Assembly (NCBI RefSeq): GCF_002933855.1
Contig: NZ_BFAQ01000031.1
Coordinates: 98,494 to 162,493 of the forward strand
Source of the DNA: Vibrio penaeicida
GTDB lineage: Bacteria; Pseudomonadota; Gammaproteobacteria; Enterobacterales; Vibrionaceae
Length of the DNA: 64,000 nucleotides
Direction: 5' to 3'
Shown: positions 34,596 to 42,612 of the stretch, one piece after another
How positions within the stretch are numbered: the stretch's first letter is position 1
Layout of the letters: every line of letters starts with the position of its first letter
Made by a program: the position numbers and the translations under genes
Notes under the pieces: model-generated
The model's input: the letters and a program-made list of their open reading frames with translations, nothing else
Told to the model about the DNA's origin: nothing
Database searches by the model: none

Positions 34596-35279
34596 TTAGC
34601 GAGCGAAAATATCGGGTGACAAATCAACCTGCTCGCACAGCTCTGAGATGCTGTTGATCTCAATCCAGTGACCGGTTTCTTGAATTAATCCGCTTTCTTT
34701 TAGCCTAGTTAAGGTTCTGGATAGCGTTTCCGGTGTCATACCCAATTGAGTGGCCATCAGCTTTTTAGATACCGGAAGAGGGACTTTGCCATCGTACTTT
34801 TCAGCTTCTTGTCGGTACACCTCTGCCAATTTCATGACTAACCGTTGAGGTGCGCTGACTTGTGTCAGAATATCTATCGTATTCATCAATTGGTGTATCC
34901 GGTTCCCCATAAATTGCATGGTTCGAATGGATATTTCCGGTGTGCTACTAAAGATTCGAGAAACATCCGAATGGTGAAATCGCGATAGGGTAGAATCTTG
35001 ATCCAAGCGAGCGCTCATAGGGTAGGTTCTTGGCTCCATGAACATGGCCATTTCCGCAATCCATCCACCAGACATAAAGACTTTGAACAGCTTTTCATCG
35101 CCATTTGGCATCAATCGAAACAACGATACTTTGCCTTTCTCTACACGATACATGTGAGTGGCAGGTTCACCTCGGTGAAATAGATTTTTCCCAGAGGGGT
35201 AACTTTTTTCCACTCGACAAGACAGAAGCTGTGCTTTTTCTTCCTCATTAAGCAAAGAGATTATGGATTCCTTCATCAA
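34596..35279 (-). CDS. Crp/Fnr-family transcriptional regulator
   Basis: 227 residues: an N-terminal cyclic-nucleotide-binding-type domain (GKNLFHRGEPATHMYRVEKGKVSLFRL), a long dimer helix (MQFMGNRIHQLMNTIDILTQ) and a C-terminal Crp-type helix-turn-helix (ATQLGMTPETLSRTLTRLKESGLI). The E-x-x-S-R recognition pattern is like Fnr and suggests TTGAT half-sites. The cysteines Fnr uses for its cluster are absent, so it resembles DNR/NnrR-type sensors. A matching box lies just upstream (35292-35305). Confidence 0.9.
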   Translation of the reverse strand: MMKESIISLLNEEEKAQLLSCRVEKSYPSGKNLFHRGEPATHMYRVEKGKVSLFRLMPNGDEKLFKVFMSGGWIAEMAMFMEPRTYPMSARLDQDSTLSRFHHSDVSRIFSSTPEISIRTMQFMGNRIHQLMNTIDILTQVSAPQRLVMKLAEVYRQEAEKYDGKVPLPVSKKLMATQLGMTPETLSRTLTRLKESGLIQETGHWIEINSISELCEQVDLSPDIFAR

Positions 35280-35291
35280 TACGTCCTCATC

Positions 35292-35305
35292 TTGATAATG
35301 GTCAA
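35292..35305. promoter_or_regulatory. FNR/DNR-type box TTGAT-AATG-GTCAA
   Basis: One mismatch from TTGATnnnnATCAA. It is 12 bases before the Crp/Fnr gene start (minus) and about 100 bases before the 27-codon ORF (plus), so it may control both directions. Confidence 0.55.
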
Positions 35306-35405
35306 GCGCTGAAATTCTTTAGTAACCCTATCATGTAAATAAGAATCATTATCCATCGATAAGCATCGATCAGCGATACCGTGTACCTGATTAGGAGACG
35401 TCGTT

Positions 35406-35489
35406 ATGGACGGACTAAGCCCAGCATTTCAATGGATTGCCAGTGTAGCCTTTGGCTTTATGTTTATTACTATCATAGTTTTTGCTTAG
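35406..35489 (+). CDS. 27-residue single-span membrane peptide
   Basis: The ORF begins MDGLSPAFQWIASVAFG and ends IIVFA. AGGAG is at 35395-35399, six bases before the ATG. Residues 8-27 form one hydrophobic helix, with only Asp2 charged. Small proteins like this often associate with respiratory oxidases or other membrane complexes. Its position after the FNR-type box and before the methyltransferase suggests respiratory or nitrosative control. The stop codon TAG lies at the edge of a TA-flanked inverted repeat. Confidence 0.5.
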   Translation: MDGLSPAFQWIASVAFGFMFITIIVFA

Positions 35490-35540
35490 GGTCTGTGCGC
35501 CTTTTAGACAAATTTACTCACGAAAGATCAACAGACCCTA
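35487..35540. repeat. Short inverted-repeat element flanked by TA
   Basis: GGGTCTGT (35489-35496) and its exact complement ACAGACCC (35531-35538) enclose 34 bases, with TA immediately outside both ends. This could be a very small transposon remnant (TA targets are used by Tc1/mariner/IS630 elements) or just a long-looped hairpin. Confidence 0.35.
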
Positions 35541-35559
35541 CTAATTCTTGGAGAATAAC

Positions 35560-36375
35560 ATGTCAGCAAATACGGCTATGCCGGGTGAAAATAGATCGGT
35601 TGCTAAAATGCCCGGGCACTGGGTTCTAGCAAGGTTGGGGAAAAAGGTCTTACGACCAGGAGGAAAAGCCTTAACAGAAAAAATGATCCAAGCGCTTAAA
35701 ATAAACACGCAGGATTCTGTGGTGGAGTTTGCGCCAGGTATGGGGTTTACTGCCCAACTTTGTTTGGCGAAATCGCCTTTAACCTACACTGCAATTGAGC
35801 AAAATGAACAAACTGCTCACATCGTGCGTCAGTATTTGAACGCGGAGAGTCAGGCTTGCGTCGTTGGAAATGCTCAGAAAACGGGGTTAGCGAGCGCGAC
35901 GGCGTCGGTTGTGTATGGTGAAGCCATGCTTACAATGCAGCCAGAGGCAAAAAAAGCCGATATTATTGGTGAAGCGTCGCGTATTTTGAAAGCGGGTGGT
36001 CGCTACGGTATTCATGAGTTGTGTATCATACCGGATGATATTGACGAGAAGGTAAAACGCCAAATTCAAAAGGACATCGCTCAAGCTATTCAAGCACCGG
36101 CAAAGCCAATCACCCCTAGTGAATGGGCTGCGCACTTACAACACAATGGGTTTGAAGTGCAGACCACTCACCTCGCGCCTATGCACCTGCTAGAACCCAA
36201 AAGAATGATAGATGATGAAGGTTTTTTAGGTTTTTTGAGAGTGGTTAAAAACTTACTCACCGACAAAGAAGCGCGTACCCGTGTTATTGGGATGAGAAAA
36301 GTTTTCCGCAAGCACCGAAAACACCTCGGTGCCATTAGCTTGGTTGCGGAAAAATTGGGTCGTGAAAGCGCTTAG
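35560..36375 (+). CDS. Class I SAM-dependent methyltransferase-like protein
   Basis: 271 residues. SVVEFAPGMGFTAQLCL is the SAM-binding motif I, IEQNEQT the acidic end of strand 2, and ADIIGEASRILKAGGRYGIHEL the motif around strands 4-5. Residues before 40 and after 190 are extra helices. The substrate is not evident. ATG 35560 has GGAG 6 bases upstream and is preferred over the upstream TTG. It lies in the Crp/Fnr-linked cluster, 70 bases after the small membrane peptide. Confidence 0.8.
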   Translation: MSANTAMPGENRSVAKMPGHWVLARLGKKVLRPGGKALTEKMIQALKINTQDSVVEFAPGMGFTAQLCLAKSPLTYTAIEQNEQTAHIVRQYLNAESQACVVGNAQKTGLASATASVVYGEAMLTMQPEAKKADIIGEASRILKAGGRYGIHELCIIPDDIDEKVKRQIQKDIAQAIQAPAKPITPSEWAAHLQHNGFEVQTTHLAPMHLLEPKRMIDDEGFLGFLRVVKNLLTDKEARTRVIGMRKVFRKHRKHLGAISLVAEKLGRESA

Positions 36376-36410
36376 TAGCCAAAATACTTAGCCGTTAAAG
36401 AGACGGGTTA

Positions 36411-37340
36411 TCACCCGCCGTAAAGTTCGGTTTCAGGGTAAAAAGCTTGCCATGCGAACCAAAACACCATCACGGATGGAATAAGTTCGCCACTTTCGTC
36501 TTTCACCTGAGGGTGTCTTGCTTCTTTTTGGTAACTTACCGTTAGTTTTTTAGAGCCAATTGTATCTTCAAAATTAGGGTTTCCTTCAAGCTCCGCTATT
36601 GGGTATGCCTTGGCTTTTCCATCGACAATGACACCTACTACCCAGTCCTTTTGAGGTAGCTCATTCCTATTTTCTGGTACTGGAAACATCGGCGCGTCCG
36701 ACGCAAAGTATCGCGCATAGGCTTGACCAAAATAGTCTCGGTTGTATCCCGTATCCAAAGAAAGTACTTCGCCATTTGGGTTCGCTTCTTGCCAAGCATT
36801 CCATGTCATGTGCTTTGAAGGCATCCAAGTTAAGCGTTTTCCTGTCTCTAAACCACTTACAGACGTTAGGCCGAGCTGCGTCCATAGCGATTCGGTTTCT
36901 CTGTCGTACATGAGAACGTCACTTCGATAGAGCAATCCAGACACACCAAACGTTTTAGCCTTACCATCTACTCGTGCATCGAACACCATACCAGTTCCAC
37001 AAAGTGGGCAGTAAGTGACGGTAAATGGTGTGTTCTTGATGCGATCGTTGACGATCTCGTGCCAAACCAAGATCCGCGTTGGGTATGCTCTTGCCATGCC
37101 GTTTACTTCCACACCAATGACAATATCATCTTTTTGTAAATAGTCGACTTTGCTCGCAGGGATGAATTTTGGCTGATCGATTGACGGTATTCCATCCCGT
37201 GGCGGTCCCCCGTGGAGAATCTCACTAGAATCAATTGTCGCTTCGGATAATTCGAAGCCATTTAATGAAAGAGAATATGCTTGAAAACTTAACAATAACA
37301 AGCAGGTACATAACAATCCATGATATCTAAAGAGCCTCAT
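36411..37340 (-). CDS. DUF3179 domain-containing exported protein
   Basis: 309 residues with a signal peptide (YHGLLCTCLLLLSFQAYSLSL). The family pattern is visible: RAYPTRILVWHEIVND, FTVTYCPLCGTGMVFDA with its CPLC pair, LYRSDVLMYDRETESLW and FWFAWQAFYPET near the end. No function is known to me. It is divergent from the metallophore operon; the gap between them contains Fur- and Zur-like sites. Confidence 0.85.
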   Translation of the reverse strand: MRLFRYHGLLCTCLLLLSFQAYSLSLNGFELSEATIDSSEILHGGPPRDGIPSIDQPKFIPASKVDYLQKDDIVIGVEVNGMARAYPTRILVWHEIVNDRIKNTPFTVTYCPLCGTGMVFDARVDGKAKTFGVSGLLYRSDVLMYDRETESLWTQLGLTSVSGLETGKRLTWMPSKHMTWNAWQEANPNGEVLSLDTGYNRDYFGQAYARYFASDAPMFPVPENRNELPQKDWVVGVIVDGKAKAYPIAELEGNPNFEDTIGSKKLTVSYQKEARHPQVKDESGELIPSVMVFWFAWQAFYPETELYGG

Positions 37341-37416
37341 AACCGTATCCTTTACGCTATTTCATCAAACTAGATAGACCGTACAAATGACGGTGAAATT
37401 TCCTAATTTTTTCTAT

Positions 37417-37431
37417 TGATAATTGTTCTCA
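37417..37431. promoter_or_regulatory. Fur-box-like site TGATAATTGTTCTCA
   Basis: Matches TGATAATnATTATCA at 12 of 14 defined positions. It lies 120 bases upstream of the binding-protein start of the metallophore operon. Confidence 0.5.
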
Positions 37432-37458
37432 ATTCGATTATTTTCCCCGCCGTTGTGA

Positions 37459-37473
37459 TGTTATAAAGTTACA
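37459..37473. promoter_or_regulatory. Zur-box-like site TGTTATAAAGTTACA
   Basis: Matches the Zur core TGTTATAATATAACA at 12 of 15 positions, 78 bases upstream of the metallophore operon start. Zinc control would fit an opine metallophore. Confidence 0.45.
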
Positions 37474-37550
37474 GTTTAATCAGTAAAAGCTAATTCAAAA
37501 AAGTTGAATCGGTAAAAAATTAATCAATAAAAACTCTTTGGAGAATAATA

Positions 37551-38660
37551 ATGAAAGGACGTTTGTTAAAGGCTATAGGCATGTTGTCAGTTGCGATTAG
37601 TAGCATTGGCAGTGCGGTGGCAGATATTCACTTTAAAGATGTGATTGGCAGGGATGTCCATCTTGAAAAGCCAGCAGACAGCATATTCCTCGGTTTTTAT
37701 TTTGAAGACTACTTAGCAATTGCAGGTCCAGATGCCTACAAAAAAGTCTCCATTTTCCCTCGCCACTCTTGGAAGGACTACCGTTTGTCTCAGTGGGAAA
37801 CGTACAGCAAAATCATCCCAGAGATCGAAACCATTACAGATTCCGGTTCTATTTATACGGGAACGTTTGATTTTGAAAAGTTGCTAGCGACTAAGCCAGA
37901 TGTGGCTTTAGTGGCTGCGTGGCAATTTAAGTCTCTTGGCGACAAAGTCGAGATTCTGGAAAAAAGTGGAATCAAAGTTGTTGTCGTCGATTTCAATGCT
38001 CAGACGCTTGAAAAGCACGTAACCAGTGCGCGAGTAATCGGCAAAGTAATGGGTACAGAAGAACGCGCTGAAGCCATCGCTACTGAGTATGAAAATACGG
38101 TTAAAGATGTGCAAAACCGTGTTGCAAAGTACTTGAAAAATAACGAGCCACGCCGCGTTTACGTCGAAATCGGTACAGGCGGTCCGAATGAATACGGCAA
38201 ATCATACTCGAACGCAATGTGGGGGAATATCTTGAATATGGCCGGTGCAGATAACATCGCAAACGGCAAATTCAAAGGTTCTGCTCACCTTACGCCAGAA
38301 TACGTATTAAGCAAAAACCCTGAAGTTATCTTTGTTTCAGGAGCACACTGGGCGAAATACAGCGACAGCGCATTACTAGGCTTTGGTACTACCGCGCAAG
38401 AAGCTCAATCACGTTACCGCCCTTATTTAGAAAGAGCGGGATGGAAGCAATTAACAGCAGTGAAGAACGGCGACGTATACGGAATGTATCACTCTGGTAC
38501 ACGTACGATTTACGATCATGTTTTCTTGCAGTATTTAGCGAAGTCTATTTATCCAGAAGCGTTTAAGGACATTGACCCAGTTAAGTCTCACCAGTCTTTC
38601 TTCGACAATTACATGCCGCAGAAATTGGATGGCACTTTCATGATCAAAGTAGAAGGCTAA
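37551..38660 (+). CDS. ABC transporter substrate-binding protein (FecB/BtuF type)
   Basis: 369 residues, helical-backbone binding protein of the periplasmic siderophore/cobalamin class (Peripla_BP_2). The N-terminal signal peptide ends near SAVADIHF; DVIGRDVHLEKPADSI, KPDVALVAAWQFKSLGD and NPEVIFVSGAHWAK follow the fold. GGAG at 37541-37544 precedes the start. It begins an operon with the FecCD permease, ATPase and three opine-metallophore-type genes, so the ligand is probably the metal-opine complex. The sequence alone does not prove which metal. Confidence 0.92.
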   Translation: MKGRLLKAIGMLSVAISSIGSAVADIHFKDVIGRDVHLEKPADSIFLGFYFEDYLAIAGPDAYKKVSIFPRHSWKDYRLSQWETYSKIIPEIETITDSGSIYTGTFDFEKLLATKPDVALVAAWQFKSLGDKVEILEKSGIKVVVVDFNAQTLEKHVTSARVIGKVMGTEERAEAIATEYENTVKDVQNRVAKYLKNNEPRRVYVEIGTGGPNEYGKSYSNAMWGNILNMAGADNIANGKFKGSAHLTPEYVLSKNPEVIFVSGAHWAKYSDSALLGFGTTAQEAQSRYRPYLERAGWKQLTAVKNGDVYGMYHSGTRTIYDHVFLQYLAKSIYPEAFKDIDPVKSHQSFFDNYMPQKLDGTFMIKVEG

Positions 38661-38664
38661 TGTC

Positions 38665-39735
38665 ATGAGCGAAGCAGTCAAAGCGCCGTTGCCTTCGAAC
38701 GTTTCTGATAAACGTGGGGGCATTTACCATCAGTTGCAAAAGCGTCGTTTGAAAGTGCTGATTGCAACGGTTGTGGCGATGAGTATTTCTGTTCTATTTG
38801 ATATTGGTACAGGCTCTTCTTGGCTGGGTGTTGATCAGGTGATTGAAGCGCTTGTTGGTGGACCGTCGGGAGACAGTTTATCAACAACTATTGTGTGGCA
38901 GCTTCGGCTGCCCGTTACGCTGACGTGTATTGTTGTCGGTGCCTCCCTCGGCTTGGCTGGGGGGCTCATGCAAACGTTGCTCGCCAATCCGCTGGCGAGC
39001 CCTTACACACTAGGTATTTCAGCAGCAGCCGGATTTGGTGCCGCGTTAGCATTACTGTCTGGCTTTTCTTTGTTTGGATTGCATTGGCTTGGTGTGCCAT
39101 TTGCAGCGTTCGTGTCATCGGGTTTAGCCAGTATGGCTATTTACACGATTGGTCGTAGCCGAAATATGGACGCCAAAGTGTTGATTCTTGCAGGTATTGT
39201 GGTGCTGTTTTTCTTCCAAGCATTGCAATCACTGGTTCAGTATTTAGCCTCACCTGAAGTGTTACAGCAAATCGTGTTCTGGTTGTTTGGTAGCTTACTT
39301 AAAGCGAGCTGGCTGTCATTCTTTGTGTCTGGCGCGATATTGTTGACAGGCTTGGCGATTGCTTTACCGAAAGTGTGGGCGTTAACGGCTTTGTCTTCAG
39401 GGGAAGAGCGCGCTCAAGCATTGGGTATTAATACTCGCCGATTGCGCCTACAAATGTTTTTACTGTGTTCGTTGCTTACTGCGGGTGCTGTTTCGTTTGT
39501 TGGCACCATTGGTTTTATAGGGTTGGTTGCACCGCACCTTGCTCGAATGTTGGTAGGGGAAGATCAGCGTTTCTACTTGCCTTTGGCAACCTGTATGGGG
39601 GCGTTACTGCTTTGTGCTTCTTCTTTGGTTGCGAAACTCATTGTACCGGGCACTATTATTCCAATTGGCATTGTTACGTCGCTGGTGGGTGTTCCTTTCC
39701 TATTGTATTTGCTGGTCAGCAAGAGGTTTAGTTAA
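38665..39735 (+). CDS. FecCD-family ABC permease
   Basis: 356 residues, about ten membrane spans: VWQLRLPVTLTCIVVGASLGLAG with the conserved RLPR-type start, GGLMQTLLANPLASPYTLGISAAAGFG and FVGTIGFIGLVAPHLARMLVGED, the loop that meets the ATPase. It forms the inner-membrane importer with the neighbours. Starts 4 bases after the binding protein gene; its stop overlaps the start of the ATPase (TTAATG). Confidence 0.95.
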   Translation: MSEAVKAPLPSNVSDKRGGIYHQLQKRRLKVLIATVVAMSISVLFDIGTGSSWLGVDQVIEALVGGPSGDSLSTTIVWQLRLPVTLTCIVVGASLGLAGGLMQTLLANPLASPYTLGISAAAGFGAALALLSGFSLFGLHWLGVPFAAFVSSGLASMAIYTIGRSRNMDAKVLILAGIVVLFFFQALQSLVQYLASPEVLQQIVFWLFGSLLKASWLSFFVSGAILLTGLAIALPKVWALTALSSGEERAQALGINTRRLRLQMFLLCSLLTAGAVSFVGTIGFIGLVAPHLARMLVGEDQRFYLPLATCMGALLLCASSLVAKLIVPGTIIPIGIVTSLVGVPFLLYLLVSKRFS

Positions 39736-40493
39736 TGAAACAGTTATTGATTCAGGATCTCGCGCTTAAGGTTGGCCGTAAGCAGGTACTTAAGCGAGTT
39801 GATGCCCAGTTTAAGGCTGGTGAGTTCTCTGCAATTTTGGGGCCAAACGGCGCTGGAAAAACCACGTTACTTAAGGCAGTGATGGGGATATTACCCTACA
39901 GCGGAAATATCGCGGCAACGGATAAAAATGGTAGCGCATTACCCCCAACGTCTTTTTCTTATTTATGTCAGCTTAGCAAATCACCGAGTCAATTGACCGT
40001 GATTGAAGTGGTATTACTTGGCTTGGTTCATCAGCTTAACTGGCGCATTTCAGAAGAGCAGGAGCAAAAAGCGGAAAATATGCTGCGAGAGCTAGGTTTG
40101 ATTGATATAGCCACGCGACCGTTTTCTCAGCTCAGTGGAGGTCAGCAGCAGTTGGTTTCACTAGCGCAAGCCTTGGTTTCGCAACCTGATGTTCTTTTGC
40201 TGGACGAGCCAACCAGTGCGTTGGATCTAAAACACCAAGTGCAAGTATTGGATCTCGCGCGACAGTACACGCTGGCAAACAACACAATTACCATAGCAGT
40301 GCTCCATGATTTATCTCTTGCTGCTCGTTACTGTGATCATTTGATATTGCTGAATGATGGAGAAGTTCAGCACAGCGGTTCTCCAGACTGCGTTTTAGAA
40401 CCCGAAAAGCTCAGCCAAATCTATCAAGTTCATGTTGATGTTGGTTGCTGCATTCATGGTCACACCCACGTTACTCCCGTCCGACCGCTATAA
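39735..40493 (+). CDS. ABC transporter ATP-binding protein (FecE/BtuD type)
   Basis: 252 residues: Walker A GPNGAGKTTLLKAV (about 36-49), signature LSGGQQQLVSLAQAL, Walker B LLLDEPTSALDL and the switch His in AVLHDLSLAARYC. It powers the FecCD importer. The extended C-terminus ends HGHTHVTPVRPL; several His and Cys residues there are unusual for this class and might bind metal. The next gene starts 31 bases after its stop. Confidence 0.94.
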   Translation: MKQLLIQDLALKVGRKQVLKRVDAQFKAGEFSAILGPNGAGKTTLLKAVMGILPYSGNIAATDKNGSALPPTSFSYLCQLSKSPSQLTVIEVVLLGLVHQLNWRISEEQEQKAENMLRELGLIDIATRPFSQLSGGQQQLVSLAQALVSQPDVLLLDEPTSALDLKHQVQVLDLARQYTLANNTITIAVLHDLSLAARYCDHLILLNDGEVQHSGSPDCVLEPEKLSQIYQVHVDVGCCIHGHTHVTPVRPL

Positions 40494-40524
40494 GTGGATT
40501 AGGACGTTTTCAAAGGATGTCATT

Positions 40525-41310
40525 ATGACGATGACTAACAGGCACTACCAACTACTAGTGACTATCTCTACATTTGAATCTCAAATACATGCATTGACTC
40601 AATACAGCGCAGAAAGCTGCGATTGTTTTACATTGCTACAGGTAAAGCTGGATGAGCTTTGTGCGTGGATATTGCAGGAAAAACAACAAACCATCAGTGA
40701 TGAATTGGGTTATAACCCAGAGTATGACAGGCAACTGAAAAAACTGCGTGAAACGGCAGTTAAAGCCTTGTGTATACTAGAGAAACACCAGTCTCAGTGT
40801 GCTCAGAATCACAGCTTAAGCGTGAGCGATTATTTGTGTCAGTTGTCTGAAAACACTCAAATTGAGCTAAGAAACGCAGGAATTGAAAACGACTCGAGAG
40901 TCCTTTTTGTTGGTTCAGGTTCTTACCCGCTTTCTGTGTTTACCATCTCCCAATTAACAGGCGCAATCGTGCACGGTGTTGATATCGATGAGCAGGCGGT
41001 TGCCATGGCAAATCAGTTAAAAACGTCCAATTTGAGCACGACATTTGGCTGCCAAGATTTGGTCACAGAGTTTGAGAGATTTCGTCCGACGCACATTGTC
41101 GTGGCGTCATTGGTTGAACATAAGTGGGAACTGCTAAACCAAATAAAACCGTATTTGGATAGCACGCATAAAGTGATGGTGCGATTTGGAAATGGATTGA
41201 AGTCCGCTTTCAACTATCCATTTAACCCAAATTTGATGGAAGGATGGCAAACCGAACTGATCCAAAATAAAGCGGCGGTTTACGATACCGTTTTAATGGG
41301 GAGGGAGTAG
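40525..41310 (+). CDS. Nicotianamine-synthase-like protein (CntL-type opine metallophore synthase)
   Basis: 261 residues with a Rossmann-type methyltransferase core: RVLFVGSGSYPLSVFTISQLTGAIVHGVDIDEQAV, then ILVASL-like HIVVASLVEHKWELLNQI. This is the nicotianamine synthase/CntL pattern. In staphylopine and pseudopaline synthesis this enzyme adds an aminobutyrate unit from SAM to histidine. ATG 40525 has AAGGA 7 bases upstream; the longer frame from 40432 would overlap the ATPase and is rejected. The next gene, an opine dehydrogenase, starts 3 bases after its stop. No histidine racemase (CntK) is present. Confidence 0.85.
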   Translation: MTMTNRHYQLLVTISTFESQIHALTQYSAESCDCFTLLQVKLDELCAWILQEKQQTISDELGYNPEYDRQLKKLRETAVKALCILEKHQSQCAQNHSLSVSDYLCQLSENTQIELRNAGIENDSRVLFVGSGSYPLSVFTISQLTGAIVHGVDIDEQAVAMANQLKTSNLSTTFGCQDLVTEFERFRPTHIVVASLVEHKWELLNQIKPYLDSTHKVMVRFGNGLKSAFNYPFNPNLMEGWQTELIQNKAAVYDTVLMGRE

Positions 41311-41313
41311 CTT

Positions 41314-42612
41314 ATGTCGTTTGCGTTAGGACGAGCGTTAATTATCGGAGCGGGTCCAGCAGCGTTTCAAACAGCGAGCCTAATTGCTTCATATTGCGAA
41401 AAGATCGGACTTGCGAGTCGCCAGTCTGTTCGTTGGGATGAGCGCTACGCTCTGCTTGAGCAAAGTAGTGTTGCCACATGTGAAGCTGCAAAGCCTTCTC
41501 TAGAGCGCCTTTCAGGGCAAGTGAAATTCGATCACTTATTTCCAGATCTAACAGCAATAACGGAAAGGTGGGATACGCTGATTCTAGCTACCCCTTCTCA
41601 TGCTTATAAAGAAGCACTGTTAGCGCTGCCTGAGAATATTCTTAACGATGTTAAGCAGGTAGTACTGATATCCTCAATGTTTGGTGGACATCAGTTAGTG
41701 AACGGATTTTTCCATTCAAAAGATCTGTCACCAAACATTACCGTTTTTTCCAACTACTATGCAGCGACGAAATTCTCAGTATGTGACCAAACTGATGATG
41801 CACAAACAGGCGGCGTAAAAGTCATCACTAAGGCCGCAAAAAAGCGAGTTTACGTCCATGAAAAGCAAAAGGGTGGTGATGTGACTTCAACCTTTGCGCA
41901 TGTACTGGGCAACGTCGGGATTGATGTTGTTGAAATGGATAACGCGTTCAGTGTAGAAGGTCGAAATATCACGGCTTATGTTCATCCCGCTTTTTTCATC
42001 ACGCCTTTTTCGCTGAATCATATTCTCAGTAAAAACGGCGACAGAAAGTTCATGTATAAGCTTTTCCCTGAAGGTCCGGTTACTCAATCTGCCATTAAAA
42101 CGTTAGTTGATCTGTGGCGAGATATATCCACTTTGATATCACATCACTCGGGTACACCCATTAATTTGCTCCAATTTCTTAATGACGACAATTACCCTGT
42201 CCATGAAGAAACCATCTCGCGAGAACAAATTGATGGATTCAGTAATCTCTCGTCTGTTGAGCAGGAATACCTGATATACATCCGCTATACAGCGATTTTG
42301 ATTGACCCATTTTCAACGCCGGACAAGCAAGGTCGATATTTTGATTTTTCTGCTGTGCCTTATGCAAAAGGCGAAGTGAAAGACGGAAAATTGATACTGC
42401 CTCGTGTTCCGCTGGAAGACCTACAAACTTTGTACTGGATTCAAGCGTTAGCAACACACTCCAACCTGCGTTTGCCTGCTGTAGGGCGAATCTTGGATGT
42501 TTTTGAGTCGTGGCTACATGATAAAAAACTGCCCACTGCTGTGGTTGAACAACTTCAATCTCAAGCACAGGAAAACTTGTGTTGGGTTACTAAAGGAAAT
42601 AAATCATTATGA
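41314..42612 (+). CDS. Opine metallophore dehydrogenase (CntM type)
   Basis: 432 residues with an N-terminal nucleotide-binding motif (ALIIGAGPAAFQTASLI, residues 8-24). YYAATKFSV, ITAYVHPAFFITPFSLN with conserved His, and LYWIQALATHSNLRLPAVGRILD at the C-terminus match staphylopine/pseudopaline dehydrogenases (DUF2338). It reductively condenses the CntL product with a 2-oxoacid (pyruvate or 2-oxoglutarate; the choice cannot be read here). GGGAGGGAG precedes the start; its stop overlaps the exporter start (ATGA). Confidence 0.9.
   Translation: MSFALGRALIIGAGPAAFQTASLIASYCEKIGLASRQSVRWDERYALLEQSSVATCEAAKPSLERLSGQVKFDHLFPDLTAITERWDTLILATPSHAYKEALLALPENILNDVKQVVLISSMFGGHQLVNGFFHSKDLSPNITVFSNYYAATKFSVCDQTDDAQTGGVKVITKAAKKRVYVHEKQKGGDVTSTFAHVLGNVGIDVVEMDNAFSVEGRNITAYVHPAFFITPFSLNHILSKNGDRKFMYKLFPEGPVTQSAIKTLVDLWRDISTLISHHSGTPINLLQFLNDDNYPVHEETISREQIDGFSNLSSVEQEYLIYIRYTAILIDPFSTPDKQGRYFDFSAVPYAKGEVKDGKLILPRVPLEDLQTLYWIQALATHSNLRLPAVGRILDVFESWLHDKKLPTAVVEQLQSQAQENLCWVTKGNKSL

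Noticed and set aside
40432..40524. Upstream extension of the CntL-like gene
   Set aside because: It would overlap the ATPase gene and lacks a ribosome-binding site; AAGGA supports the start at 40525.
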